From positions 1-64,000 of the forward strand of contig NZ_BMWT01000007.1 of the NCBI RefSeq assembly GCF_014651375.1: DNA of 64,000 bases, read 5' to 3'. The position numbers and the translations under genes are program-made. The notes beneath the pieces were generated by a model. It saw only the letters and a program-made list of their open reading frames with translations. It was not told the origin of the DNA and made no database searches. This DNA is from Tateyamaria omphalii (GTDB taxonomy: Bacteria > Pseudomonadota > Alphaproteobacteria > Rhodobacterales > Rhodobacteraceae). The number at the start of each line of letters is the position of its first letter. Position 1 is the stretch's first letter. Below, piece by piece: positions 25,881 through 34,023 of the stretch.

Positions 25881-27286
25881 CGATCCAGGGCCCCGCTGAA
25901 CAGTGATGCAATCGCGGCGGAGGCGACACGTGTTCGGCGATCGTCAGCGCGGCTGGTCAGGATGATCGGAACCTGCGCGCCCAGCACGATCCCAGCGGCC
26001 TCCGCACCCGCTAGATACATGAGCTGTTTGGCGATCATGTTGCCCGCTTCAAGGTCGGGTGCCACAAGGATATCGGCCTGACCTGCGACGGGCGAGGTGA
26101 TCCCTTTGCTGGCCACCGCCCGCATCGAAATCGCGTTGTCAAAAGCGAGCGGACCATCCAGCACGCCGCCCTTGATCTGACCCCGGTCGGCCATCTTGCA
26201 CAGGGCACCAGCCTCGACCGTTGATTGCAGGCGCGGGGTGATGGTTTCCACGGCAGAAAGCAGGGCAACCTTGGGTGCATCGATCCCAATGGCGTGGGCC
26301 AGGTCGATGGCGTTCTGGACGATGTCCGCCTTGGTCTGCAGGTCGGGCGCGATGTTGATCGCGGCATCGGTGATCAGCAGCGGTTTGGGGTAGGTGGGGA
26401 CGTCCATCACATAGACATGGCTCATCCGCCGTTCGCTGCGCAGACCATTCGCCTTGGACACGACGGCAGACATGACTTCATCCGTGTGCAGAGCGCCTTT
26501 CATCAGGGCGCGGGCACGACCCTCACGGATCAGAGCAACCGCGCGCTCGGCGGAGGCGTGGCTGTGCGGGGTATCGATGATCTCAAGCGCGCTGATGTCC
26601 AGCTCTGCCGTCTCTGCGACCGCCCAGATGCGGGCCTCGGGACCGACGAGGAGGGGGTGGATCAGACCCAGATCAGAGGTCTCCAAAGCAGCCTCCAAAG
26701 ACGTGGTGTCACAGGGGTGCACGACAGCCGTGGGCAGGGCAGGGTGCTTGCGCGCGGCCTCAAGCAGACGGTCATGCCCCGCGCCCCGGCGGTGCATGAC
26801 GAGGTCCGGCATGACCACGCGTGGACGCCTTATCTTGTGGGTGGGGGCGAGGACAACAGCCTGCCCGGTGATGACTGGTTTTCCATCGCCATTGGTGCAC
26901 ACGCAATCCAGCGTCAGGCGCTTCTTTTCAGGGTCCTTTGCGGTGACTGTGACACGTACCGTCACGGTGTCGCCAATCCCAACCGGTTTGAGGAATTTCA
27001 GTGTCTGATCAAGGTAAATCGTGCCCGGACCGGGTAGTTGTGTGCCCAACACGTTGGAGATCAAAGCGCCACCCCACATGCCATGGGCGATGACTTTGTG
27101 AAAGGCCTCTTCCTGGGCGAATTCCTGATCCACGTGGGCGGGGTTCACATCGCCCGACACCACGGCAAAGGCATCGATATCCTGTGCGGTCAGGGTGCGG
27201 ACCAGATCGGCGCTGTCACCCACCGCGATGTCTTCGAAAGGGCGGTTTTCAATGTAGCCCATGCTGGGGGTGATGTCAGACGACAT
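25877..27286 (-). CDS. MaoC hydratase / phosphate acyltransferase fusion
   Basis: 469 residues from ATG 27286 (GGAGGGC site; overlaps the fabI stop by 11 bases). The N-terminal 140 residues are a MaoC-like (R)-specific enoyl-CoA hydratase with the hydratase motif AVVSGDVNPAHVDQEFA (Asp and His) and AHGMWGGALIS. The C-terminal part is a phosphate acetyl/butyryltransferase with ARALMKGALHTDEVMSAV and VAGQADILVAPDLEAGNM. The fusion can hydrate crotonyl-CoA to (R)-3-hydroxybutyryl-CoA, the PHA synthase monomer, and can also exchange CoA for phosphate on an acyl group to feed acetate kinase. Which acyl group is used is not known. Confidence 0.9.
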   Translation of the reverse strand: MSSDITPSMGYIENRPFEDIAVGDSADLVRTLTAQDIDAFAVVSGDVNPAHVDQEFAQEEAFHKVIAHGMWGGALISNVLGTQLPGPGTIYLDQTLKFLKPVGIGDTVTVRVTVTAKDPEKKRLTLDCVCTNGDGKPVITGQAVVLAPTHKIRRPRVVMPDLVMHRRGAGHDRLLEAARKHPALPTAVVHPCDTTSLEAALETSDLGLIHPLLVGPEARIWAVAETAELDISALEIIDTPHSHASAERAVALIREGRARALMKGALHTDEVMSAVVSKANGLRSERRMSHVYVMDVPTYPKPLLITDAAINIAPDLQTKADIVQNAIDLAHAIGIDAPKVALLSAVETITPRLQSTVEAGALCKMADRGQIKGGVLDGPLAFDNAISMRAVASKGITSPVAGQADILVAPDLEAGNMIAKQLMYLAGAEAAGIVLGAQVPIILTSRADDRRTRVASAAIASLFSGALDR

Positions 27287-28049
27287 GGTGCCCTCCGTCG
27301 ATGTAAGCGGTGTTGCCGGTGACCGAGCGGGCGAAGTCCGAGACAAGGCAGGCGGCCATCGCGCCCACCTCTTCGATGGTGGTCAATTGGTTGAGCGGTG
27401 CGCGTGCCTTTGCGTCGTCAATCAGGGCATCGAAATGGTCGATGCCAGAGGCTGCACGGGTGTGCAGCGGGCCAGGGGACATGGCGTTCACGCGGATGTT
27501 TTTTGACCCTAACTCGGCGGCAAGATAGCGTGTTGTAGCCTCGAGCGCGGCCTTGACCGGACCCATGATGTTGTAGTTGTCCACGACCTTTTCAGCGCCG
27601 TGATAGGACACCGTCAGGATCGTACCGCCATCTGTCATCAGGGGTTCGGCACGCTTGGCGAGACGGATCAGGGAATGAACCGAAATGTCCATGGCCAGCC
27701 CGAACCCGTCCTTTGAACAATCGACAACCCGCCCATGAAGGTCTTCGCGGGGGCAGAAGGCGATAGAATGGACAAGGAAATCCAACCGACCCCAGCGGGT
27801 GCGAATGGCGTCATACAGGGCATCCATCTGGTTATCGTCGGTGACGTCCAGCGGCATGAAAATGTCCGCACCGACCGCCTGCGCGACGGGGTCCACGAAT
27901 TTACGGGATTTTTCGGTCTGATATGTCAGCGCCAGATCGGCTTGTGAGGCGCGAAAGGCCCGGGCGCAGCCTGCCGCAATTGAATCTTCGTTGGCGACAC
28001 CAACGACAAGTCCCTTCTTACCGGCCAGAAAGTCGGTTTTGGGCAGCAT
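27276..28049 (-). CDS. fabI: Enoyl-[acyl-carrier-protein] reductase FabI
   Basis: 257 residues of the short-chain dehydrogenase FabI type. The nucleotide-binding start GKKGLVVGVANEDSIAAGCA is the FabI form. FLVHSIAFCPREDLHGRVVD follows, and the active site is SYHGAEKVVDNYNIMGPVKAAL with the Tyr-x6-Lys pattern (Tyr in DNYN, Lys in VKAAL). It lies three bases after phaC with a GGAG site inside the phaC end. Its place in a PHA operon suggests that it acts on crotonyl-type substrates or supplies acyl chains. It is probably a second copy besides a chromosomal fabI, but this cannot be checked here. Confidence 0.9.
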   Translation of the reverse strand: MLPKTDFLAGKKGLVVGVANEDSIAAGCARAFRASQADLALTYQTEKSRKFVDPVAQAVGADIFMPLDVTDDNQMDALYDAIRTRWGRLDFLVHSIAFCPREDLHGRVVDCSKDGFGLAMDISVHSLIRLAKRAEPLMTDGGTILTVSYHGAEKVVDNYNIMGPVKAALEATTRYLAAELGSKNIRVNAMSPGPLHTRAASGIDHFDALIDDAKARAPLNQLTTIEEVGAMAACLVSDFARSVTGNTAYIDGGHHVV

Positions 28050-28052
28050 ATC

Positions 28053-29768
28053 TTACTCCATTTTGACATAGGTTCCTGGCGCATCCGCCAGCGCATTCTT
28101 GATCTTCGGGGGGTTGACCATTTTGCCAGACCGGTCGGACAGCCATTGCGTCCAGGTGGGCCACCAGCTGCCTTGGTGCAGCTCGGCCACGTCGCACCAA
28201 TCCTCGGGGCTGAGCGTGTTTTCATCATCGCGGATGGTGTGCAGGCGGAAATGACGGCGCGGGTGGCCGGGTTTGGAAACGACGCCGGCATTGTGCCCGC
28301 CATTGGTAAGGGCAAAGGTGACGTCAGCATGTCCCAGATCGTGGATCTTGAACACGGATTTCCACGGCGCGATGTGGTCAGTTTCCGTGCCGACGCCGAA
28401 GATGGGCACTCGGATATCACGCAGCGAAACCGCACGTCCGTCCACGTGATAGCGCCCGGCCGCGAGGTCGTTGTTCAGGAACATCTGCCGCAGGTATTCC
28501 GCATGCATTCGCGCTGGCATCCGGGTGCTGTCGGCATTCCACGACATGAGGTCATTCATCGGTGGTTCGCCTTCGCCCAGAAGGTATTTGCGGACCATCT
28601 GCGACCAGATCAGATCGTTCGACCGCAGCATCTGGAACGCGCTCATCATCTGGTCGGCTTCGAGATAGCCCTGTTCGGCCATGACATCTTCGAGGAAGGA
28701 CACCTTGCTTTCGTTGATGAACAGCATCAGTTCACCGGCCTCGCTGAAATCGGTCTGGGCCGCGAGCAGGGTGAGGCTGGCCAGCCGGGTGTCTTTGTCC
28801 CGGGCCATGCTGGCCGCAGCGATCGACAGAAGTGTGCCGCCAAGGCAGTAGCCCGTGCCGTGCACCTTTTGCGCGCCGGTTGCGTCACCGATGTAGTCAA
28901 GCGCGGCCATGGGCCCCTGATGCAGGTAAGCGAGCATGCCGAGATTGGCGTCTTCGGCGCCCGGATTGCGCCATGAGATCGCAAAAACAGTGAACCCTTG
29001 TTCCGTCAGGTAGCGGATCATCGAGTTGTCGGGGCTGAGGTCGAGGATGTAGTATTTCATGATCCAGGCGGGCACTATCAGGATCGGTTCCTGATGTACC
29101 GTGTCGGTGCGCGGGGCGTATTGGATCAACTCCATCAGATGGGTGCGAAAGACGACTTTGCCTTCGGTAGTGGCCACGTCCCGTCCAACTGTTTTCGTGG
29201 GCCGTTTGCGTTCTCCATTCAACGCTTTCTGTGCGTCGGCAACGGCATTGGCGGCGCCGTCGATGAGGTTTTGACCGCTCGTTTCGACCGTGCGCGCGAT
29301 GGCTTCGGGGTTGGTGGCCAGAAAGTTGCTGGGCGACAGGGTGTCCATTACCTGTCGGGCCATGAATGTCATTGCCGCATCATTTGCCGGATTCAATCCG
29401 GGTACATTTGATGTTGCCGTATCGATGAAATCTTCGGCCAGAAGGAACGCTTGCGCCCAGGCGGAGTAAGGTGCCTTTGTCCAACCCGGGTTCGAAAACC
29501 TGCGGTCCCCAACTTTCGGTTTTGCAGGCCAGTTTTCCGGTTCGGGTGGGCATCCTTTGGCAACAAATAGCAGCCAGTTTGTCCAGTTTTCCCATGCTTT
29601 TTGGGTCAGGGACAGTTGCTTGTCCGGTGATGTGGCAAGATGCAGGGCCCAGTCGTTCCACATGTTGATCGTTGAAACAGGTGACGTCCCATGGGTCATT
29701 GTGGCGATGGATTGACGGAGAGTGTGGTCCGTTGCGGGCTTGGATGGTTGGCTGTTGAAGTCTTTCAT
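28053..29768 (-). CDS. phaC: Class I polyhydroxyalkanoate synthase
   Basis: About 571 residues from ATG 29768 (an AGGTG site is in reach). The N-terminal PhaC_N domain is recognisable by WENWTNWLLFVAKGCPPEP and YSAWAQAFLLAEDFID. The lipase-like box GTGYCLGGTLLSIAAA carries the catalytic Cys. The Asp and His partners lie near the C terminus in GVGTETDHIAPWKS and TNGGHNAGVVSKPG. It polymerises (R)-3-hydroxyacyl-CoA to storage polyester at granules. It heads the operon phaC-fabI-MaoC/PTB-ackA. No phaP, phaR, phaA or phaB gene is in the window. Confidence 0.95.
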   Translation of the reverse strand: MKDFNSQPSKPATDHTLRQSIATMTHGTSPVSTINMWNDWALHLATSPDKQLSLTQKAWENWTNWLLFVAKGCPPEPENWPAKPKVGDRRFSNPGWTKAPYSAWAQAFLLAEDFIDTATSNVPGLNPANDAAMTFMARQVMDTLSPSNFLATNPEAIARTVETSGQNLIDGAANAVADAQKALNGERKRPTKTVGRDVATTEGKVVFRTHLMELIQYAPRTDTVHQEPILIVPAWIMKYYILDLSPDNSMIRYLTEQGFTVFAISWRNPGAEDANLGMLAYLHQGPMAALDYIGDATGAQKVHGTGYCLGGTLLSIAAASMARDKDTRLASLTLLAAQTDFSEAGELMLFINESKVSFLEDVMAEQGYLEADQMMSAFQMLRSNDLIWSQMVRKYLLGEGEPPMNDLMSWNADSTRMPARMHAEYLRQMFLNNDLAAGRYHVDGRAVSLRDIRVPIFGVGTETDHIAPWKSVFKIHDLGHADVTFALTNGGHNAGVVSKPGHPRRHFRLHTIRDDENTLSPEDWCDVAELHQGSWWPTWTQWLSDRSGKMVNPPKIKNALADAPGTYVKME

Positions 29769-29978
29769 CTTGCACACCTGCGGTTGTGGATCATGCTCGC
29801 AGGTAAGAATGGATTACTGACATCACAAGCGTGCAATTGCCGAACCTGTAAGCGGGAATATGCCGGTGGGTTTCTATGCCGTTTTGGCGTTCAGGCGGAA
29901 CAGTAGATGCACAGGGTTTTGTCATTTTCTGTGGGTAGCATGCCCTGAGATGGGGTGTTCGACTGCATTCGGGCGTTA

Positions 29979-29994
29979 TCGGTACATCAGGAAC
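29979..29994 (-). repeat. Inverted iteron upstream of phaC
   Basis: TCGGTACATCAGGAAC is the exact reverse complement of the iteron form found at 30213 and 30236. It lies 175 bases from the main array in the opposite orientation. A single inverted iteron of this kind can act as an operator or a pairing site for the initiator. Bases 29769-30168 otherwise hold no gene, and an AT-rich stretch lies near 30080-30120. Confidence 0.75.
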
Positions 29995-30168
29995 ACCTGA
30001 GTTTGCCTCTGGGCCGCGTTTTCTAAGGAAAAAGGACGTTTATGGCAGGTGTTGACGATGCCTGTTTGCAGCCTGGTTGGTTATTTCTGTTAGAAATTGG
30101 GTTAGGTTTGTTACGATGTTAGGCGATTGAAAAGACTCAGGGAATTCATGTCCTTGTGTCTTGGATGC

Positions 30169-30273
30169 GTTCCCGATGTACCGAACATGTGTTCCCGATG
30201 TACCGAAGAGCCGTTCCTGATGTACCGAGTCGTGTGTTCCTGATGTACCGAAGAGATGTTCCCGATGTACCGA
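30169..30273 (+). repeat. Iteron array 1 (five direct 16-base repeats)
   Basis: Five copies of GTTCC(C/T)GATGTACCGA start at 30169, 30191, 30213, 30236 and 30258. The spacing of 22-23 bases is two helical turns. Copies 3 and 4 have T instead of C at the sixth base. The array ends two bases before the repA stop codon. With the three copies on the other side of repA this marks an iteron-controlled origin. Confidence 0.9.
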
Positions 30274-30274
30274 G

Positions 30275-31348
30275 TCACCAGATCGGGTTGGCCTCGATGT
30301 ACTTTTTCGCAAAGGCCCGGAACGCCGCATTGGCATTTTTGACCGGTTCATCCTTTTTTGAAGCCCATTCCCGCCACGCATTGAGGATGTATTGGACGTC
30401 ATATTCCGGGTTTGCGTGCTTGACCTCTGTCAGGACGGAGTGGGCCACATCGAGATTGAGCGCTGTCGGTACTTCGGGAACAGTTAGGTCGTCGAATTTC
30501 GGCTGGAATCGGACAAGCGCCTGCTTGCCCTTGGGCTTGAACGGGGTGGAGACGGAGGCGGGGTCCACGATCTCGACATGGTAGTCGGGGATGGTGCCGG
30601 CCTCGCAAATCTCGTTGATACGGAACTTGAATTTCCGCTCGGTATCGATGGAGCCGCATTTTTCCGCCAGACGTTTGATGCCAATGTACCACTCGGGCTG
30701 GCGGCCCACATGCTTGCGGGCGAGTTCGTAGAGGCGACGCTCCAACCCTTTGGACAGGCGGAAGTAATCGCGGTTGATCGTCAGAACGCGCCGGTCCTTG
30801 ACGATGGCGTTGAACATCCAGCGGTTCATGGTGACTTCGACGGCGCCCATGACTTTTTGCCCACGCCGGTTGGTGCGTTCGATCACGCGCCAGTCTTCGA
30901 TCCAGCCGAAACCGCGGCGTTCGCGTTCGTCGCCTGCGGTGATGTTCGTGAGGATGTTGGTCGAGCGGAGCCGGTCGAGCGCGTCGAGGAACAGCTCGTA
31001 GGCGCGTTTGCCGGAACTGCGGCCCGTGACCTTCAGGAAGTCATAAGCGGAGAAGGTAATTGTGCGATCCTGGATGCTGTTCGAGGCGTCGGCGTCGAAG
31101 CGGCCGCTTTCGATCCGTTCATTCACCAGCGATGTCAGGTAGATGAGGATGTCCTTGTCCCAGATCGTGGCGATGCCCTTGTGGCCCGGCTGGATCTCGA
31201 TCTTGACCGTGCCGTCGTCGAAAACGAAGGGGGTCATGCGCGGGCGCTTTTGCAGGGAAAAGAACGGAAACTCCATCAACGCGCGCTCGTCCTTGACGGG
31301 CGCGTCGGCGAGTTGGTCCAAGAAGAGGTCTACCTGTTTGTCTGACAC
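30275..31348 (-). CDS. repA: Plasmid replication initiator RepA (RPA family)
   Basis: 357 residues from a GTG start. The sequence begins SDKQVDLFLDQLADAPVKDE and continues RALMEFPFFSLQKRPRM, as in the replication initiator A family of Rhodobacteraceae plasmids. Winged-helix-like parts are TFSAYDFLKVTGRSSGKRAYELF and YFRLSKGLERRLYELARKHVG. The initiator binds the iterons that flank its gene on both sides. The iteron at 31353-31368 overlaps the likely ribosome-binding and leader region, so the protein probably represses its own synthesis. This is the main evidence that the window lies on an extrachromosomal replicon. Confidence 0.9.
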   Translation of the reverse strand: MSDKQVDLFLDQLADAPVKDERALMEFPFFSLQKRPRMTPFVFDDGTVKIEIQPGHKGIATIWDKDILIYLTSLVNERIESGRFDADASNSIQDRTITFSAYDFLKVTGRSSGKRAYELFLDALDRLRSTNILTNITAGDERERRGFGWIEDWRVIERTNRRGQKVMGAVEVTMNRWMFNAIVKDRRVLTINRDYFRLSKGLERRLYELARKHVGRQPEWYIGIKRLAEKCGSIDTERKFKFRINEICEAGTIPDYHVEIVDPASVSTPFKPKGKQALVRFQPKFDDLTVPEVPTALNLDVAHSVLTEVKHANPEYDVQYILNAWREWASKKDEPVKNANAAFRAFAKKYIEANPIW

Positions 31349-31352
31349 GTCC

Positions 31353-31416
31353 GTTCCCGATGTACCGAATCTCGCGTGTTCCCGTTATACCGAGTTTTAT
31401 GTTCCCGATGTACCGA
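31353..31416 (+). repeat. Iteron array 2 (three repeats in the repA leader)
   Basis: Copies start at 31353, 31378 and 31401 in the same orientation as array 1. The middle copy is a variant (GTTCCCGTTATACCGA). Spacing is 25 and 23 bases, less regular than array 1. The position over the repA promoter and leader fits copy-number autoregulation. Confidence 0.85.
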
Positions 31417-31477
31417 TATTTTCAAGATGTTGTTGTAGCGGTGGATTTTGGCACAAGGCGCCCGTTATCGCGTATGC

Positions 31478-32512
31478 TCAGCTTGACTCAATAGGTGTCT
31501 TTTGGGGCCGCACCTGTCCGGGCGACATGCCGAACCTTTTGGTGAAAGCCCGTGTGAAACTGGCCGGTTCGGCATAGCCGACGCGCCACGACACCGTGTC
31601 CACGTGCAGACCGGAAATCTCAAGCAGGTGATGGGCCCGGGACAGCCTTGCGTCGAGATACAGCTCGCGGAAGCTGGTTTTTTCCTCCGACAATCGGCGG
31701 CGCAAGGTGCGTTCCGTTGTGGCAAGCATCCGGGCGACGGTCTGGATGTTCAGTTCGTCCTCGATGTTGTCGAGGATCGTGTGTCTGACCTTTTGCGACC
31801 AGAGGTCCGCCTTGGCATCCTGTTGTTCCAGAAGGATTTGGCATTGGTCGACGCAGTATTGGAACGTTGCCGGGTCCGATTTCGGAAGCGGTTCGTCAAA
31901 CAGGGCAGAGGAGAAGGATAGGGCAAAACCGGGCATTGACCCTTGGACCGTAACACCGATTGCGCTGGCGATGTCCTGCACATAGCGCGCGTCGGTGTAG
32001 GGCGTTTCGACGACCATGTCGCTGAAGTCGGGGGCGTCCAGCATCTCGCGAATGAAATCCATGGTGATGACCGACTGTGCCCCGATCGCGAAGGTGTGCG
32101 CCTCGGGCGGCAGTTCTGTCATATCCAGCCTGATGTGGATGCGATCACCGTTGTCGTCGACGGTGTAGGAGGTCAGACCGGTGGAAAGCTTCATGTAGTC
32201 AAGTGAGAGCTGAGCCGAGACCCGCAGCGTTGGCGCGGTCAGCAAGGCAAACCCGTACATTCCGTGGGCGAAGGGGTGGAGTTTGCGGCCCGCTTTGGCT
32301 CCCAACCCGATGTCATGCGGGGCGCTTCTAACGATGTTTCTGATGGTCTGGATTTCTTGCAGCCACGTGACGTGACTGTCTGTGCCGGTCAGATCTGAGT
32401 GCTGCAAGCCGGTGTTTTTCAACACTTCTGTCGGATCAATGCCGATGTCCTGCGCAACGTCACACACCGCCCGGATGCCTGTCGCAGTGCGCATGTTGGA
32501 CAGCTTTCTCAT
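31478..32512 (-). CDS. AraC-family transcriptional regulator
   Basis: 344 residues. The N-terminal 220 residues look like the arabinose-binding-type sensor domain found in OruR/VirF-like regulators. The C-terminal double helix-turn-helix includes NIQTVARMLATTERTLRRRLSEE and VSWRVGYAEPASFTRAFTKRFG. It is divergent from the porin gene, and the 212 bases between them should hold both promoters. The arginine deiminase operon lies just beyond the porin. Because OruR-type proteins respond to ornithine, a link to that operon is possible but not shown. Confidence 0.88.
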   Translation of the reverse strand: MRKLSNMRTATGIRAVCDVAQDIGIDPTEVLKNTGLQHSDLTGTDSHVTWLQEIQTIRNIVRSAPHDIGLGAKAGRKLHPFAHGMYGFALLTAPTLRVSAQLSLDYMKLSTGLTSYTVDDNGDRIHIRLDMTELPPEAHTFAIGAQSVITMDFIREMLDAPDFSDMVVETPYTDARYVQDIASAIGVTVQGSMPGFALSFSSALFDEPLPKSDPATFQYCVDQCQILLEQQDAKADLWSQKVRHTILDNIEDELNIQTVARMLATTERTLRRRLSEEKTSFRELYLDARLSRAHHLLEISGLHVDTVSWRVGYAEPASFTRAFTKRFGMSPGQVRPQKTPIESS

Positions 32513-32724
32513 ATCCGGCAGGTATGTATTTGGCCGGAATTATCAAGCATCTGTCCGAAGATGCCATTTCATCTGTATGTTGCCGCTATATCTTTGGAAA
32601 AGAACGATATTTTGTGCGCTTTCGTCACACGTTGGGGTTGTTGACCCAGCGTTAATCTTTTTGGTTTGGCCCACCGGTGCGGTGCCAAGATGGAGGTGCG
32701 CAACGGACAAACATGAGGGTTCAG

Positions 32725-33837
32725 ATGAAGACGGCATTTATACCAGCCGCCGCCGGGCTGACCGTGTTGGCGACGCCTGTTTTGGCAGATTTGGAATACA
32801 ACTTGGGGTCCGGTGCGACCCTGACCTTTTATGGTCAATTGAACCCCGCCATCATCTCGGTCGATGATGGGCGGGACAGCGAAACCAACCTGCTGGACAA
32901 TGATCTGTCGAACAGCCGGATTGGCCTGCGGTATGCGACGCCTTTTGGCAATAACACGTTCCGGTTTCGGCTGGAGACAGGACTTGGGTTGCCAAATTCG
33001 TCCGAGGTGAGTCAGGCCGGGTCGGATTACAGCCGCTTTACCCGCGATGACATCCGCCATTTCGACTTTTCGCTTGAGGGCAGCTGGGGTCAGGTGTCGG
33101 TCGGGCAGGGCAGCATGGCGGCCGATGGTGTTGCCGAGGTTGATCTGTCTTATGTGGGAACGGCGCTTTATTCCTTTACCGCTGATGCCAATCCGAGCTT
33201 TTTGTTTCGGGATGGGTTCGACGTGCTGAGTGGCCCGGCCATTGGCGACACTACCGACAACTTCGATGGCTCGCGTCGCGGGCGTATCCGCTACGATTCC
33301 CCGGAATTCTCCGGGTTCTCGTTCAGTGCGGCAGCTGGGGAGAACATTCTCGATCAGGATGACGAGAATGAATATTACGACGTGGCCGTTTTCTACAACG
33401 CGTCCATCGGAGGTGGTGCAGAGCTGTCAGCCGGACTGGCGTACCAGGAGCGCAACGGGGTCGACAGTGATCGGTCTGACGTTGTCGCGTCCGCGTCGGT
33501 TCTGCTGCAAAGCGGGCTGGGCTTTACTGTAGCTGCCGGCGATCGTGATGATGATGCTGGCGGCGCCAGCGATCCGCGCTACTACTATGCCAAAGTAAGT
33601 TACGAGGCCGATTGGCTGCCGATGGGCAAGACCGGCATCGGGCTGCACTACTGGGATGGTGCCGATTTCAACGTCGATGGGTCGGATTCGGATGTCTGGG
33701 GCATCGGCGTGGTGCAGAGGGTCGAAAGGCTGAACACTGATCTGTACCTGACCTACCAGGAATATGACTACTCGGACAGCACGGGCGATTTCCAGGACAA
33801 TTCGACCATCGTTTTGGGCGCGTTGTGGAAATTCTAA
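32725..33837 (+). CDS. Outer-membrane porin
   Basis: About 370 residues from ATG 32725 (GAGGG site), giving a clean signal peptide MKTAFIPAAAGLTVLATPVLA before DLEYN; an ATG at 32713 would add four residues. The mature part is Asp- and Gly-rich with alternating beta strands and starts with GATLTFYGQLNPAIISVDDG, as general alphaproteobacterial porins do. It ends in LGALWKF with the terminal Phe required for BAM-dependent assembly. A strong terminator follows, so it is a single-gene transcript. Confidence 0.9.
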   Translation: MKTAFIPAAAGLTVLATPVLADLEYNLGSGATLTFYGQLNPAIISVDDGRDSETNLLDNDLSNSRIGLRYATPFGNNTFRFRLETGLGLPNSSEVSQAGSDYSRFTRDDIRHFDFSLEGSWGQVSVGQGSMAADGVAEVDLSYVGTALYSFTADANPSFLFRDGFDVLSGPAIGDTTDNFDGSRRGRIRYDSPEFSGFSFSAAAGENILDQDDENEYYDVAVFYNASIGGGAELSAGLAYQERNGVDSDRSDVVASASVLLQSGLGFTVAAGDRDDDAGGASDPRYYYAKVSYEADWLPMGKTGIGLHYWDGADFNVDGSDSDVWGIGVVQRVERLNTDLYLTYQEYDYSDSTGDFQDNSTIVLGALWKF

Positions 33838-33856
33838 CCCTCTGAAAACGCTAAAT

Positions 33857-33892
33857 TGTGGGCGGTGCTCTTTTGCGCTGCCCGCAGTTTTT
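33857..33892 (+). terminator. Rho-independent terminator after the porin gene
   Basis: TGTGGGCGGTGC pairs with GCGCTGCCCGCA (12 pairs, three of them G-T) around the loop TCTTTT, followed by GTTTTTC. It separates the porin from the arginine operon. Confidence 0.85.
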
Positions 33893-33921
33893 CGCCGTGT
33901 ATCGCACAATCGAAGACGTTG

Positions 33922-33935
33922 TTGACGCAAATCAA
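33922..33935 (+). promoter_or_regulatory. FNR/FnrL-type box before the arginine-V-ATPase operon
   Basis: TTGACGCAAATCAA fits the FNR consensus TTGAT-N4-ATCAA with one mismatch. It lies 89 bases before the start of the first transporter gene and after the porin terminator. Anaerobic activation of arginine deiminase genes by FNR-type proteins is known (ANR in Pseudomonas). Oxygen control of this operon is inferred. Confidence 0.7.
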
Positions 33936-34023
33936 CGCGGCCTTGTTTTGGCCGCCTAGGCTGCGGTCAGTGTTCCAATCCGTCTTTGAAGCTCTGCCAC
34001 AACTCCGGGGAAGTCATCGCGCC

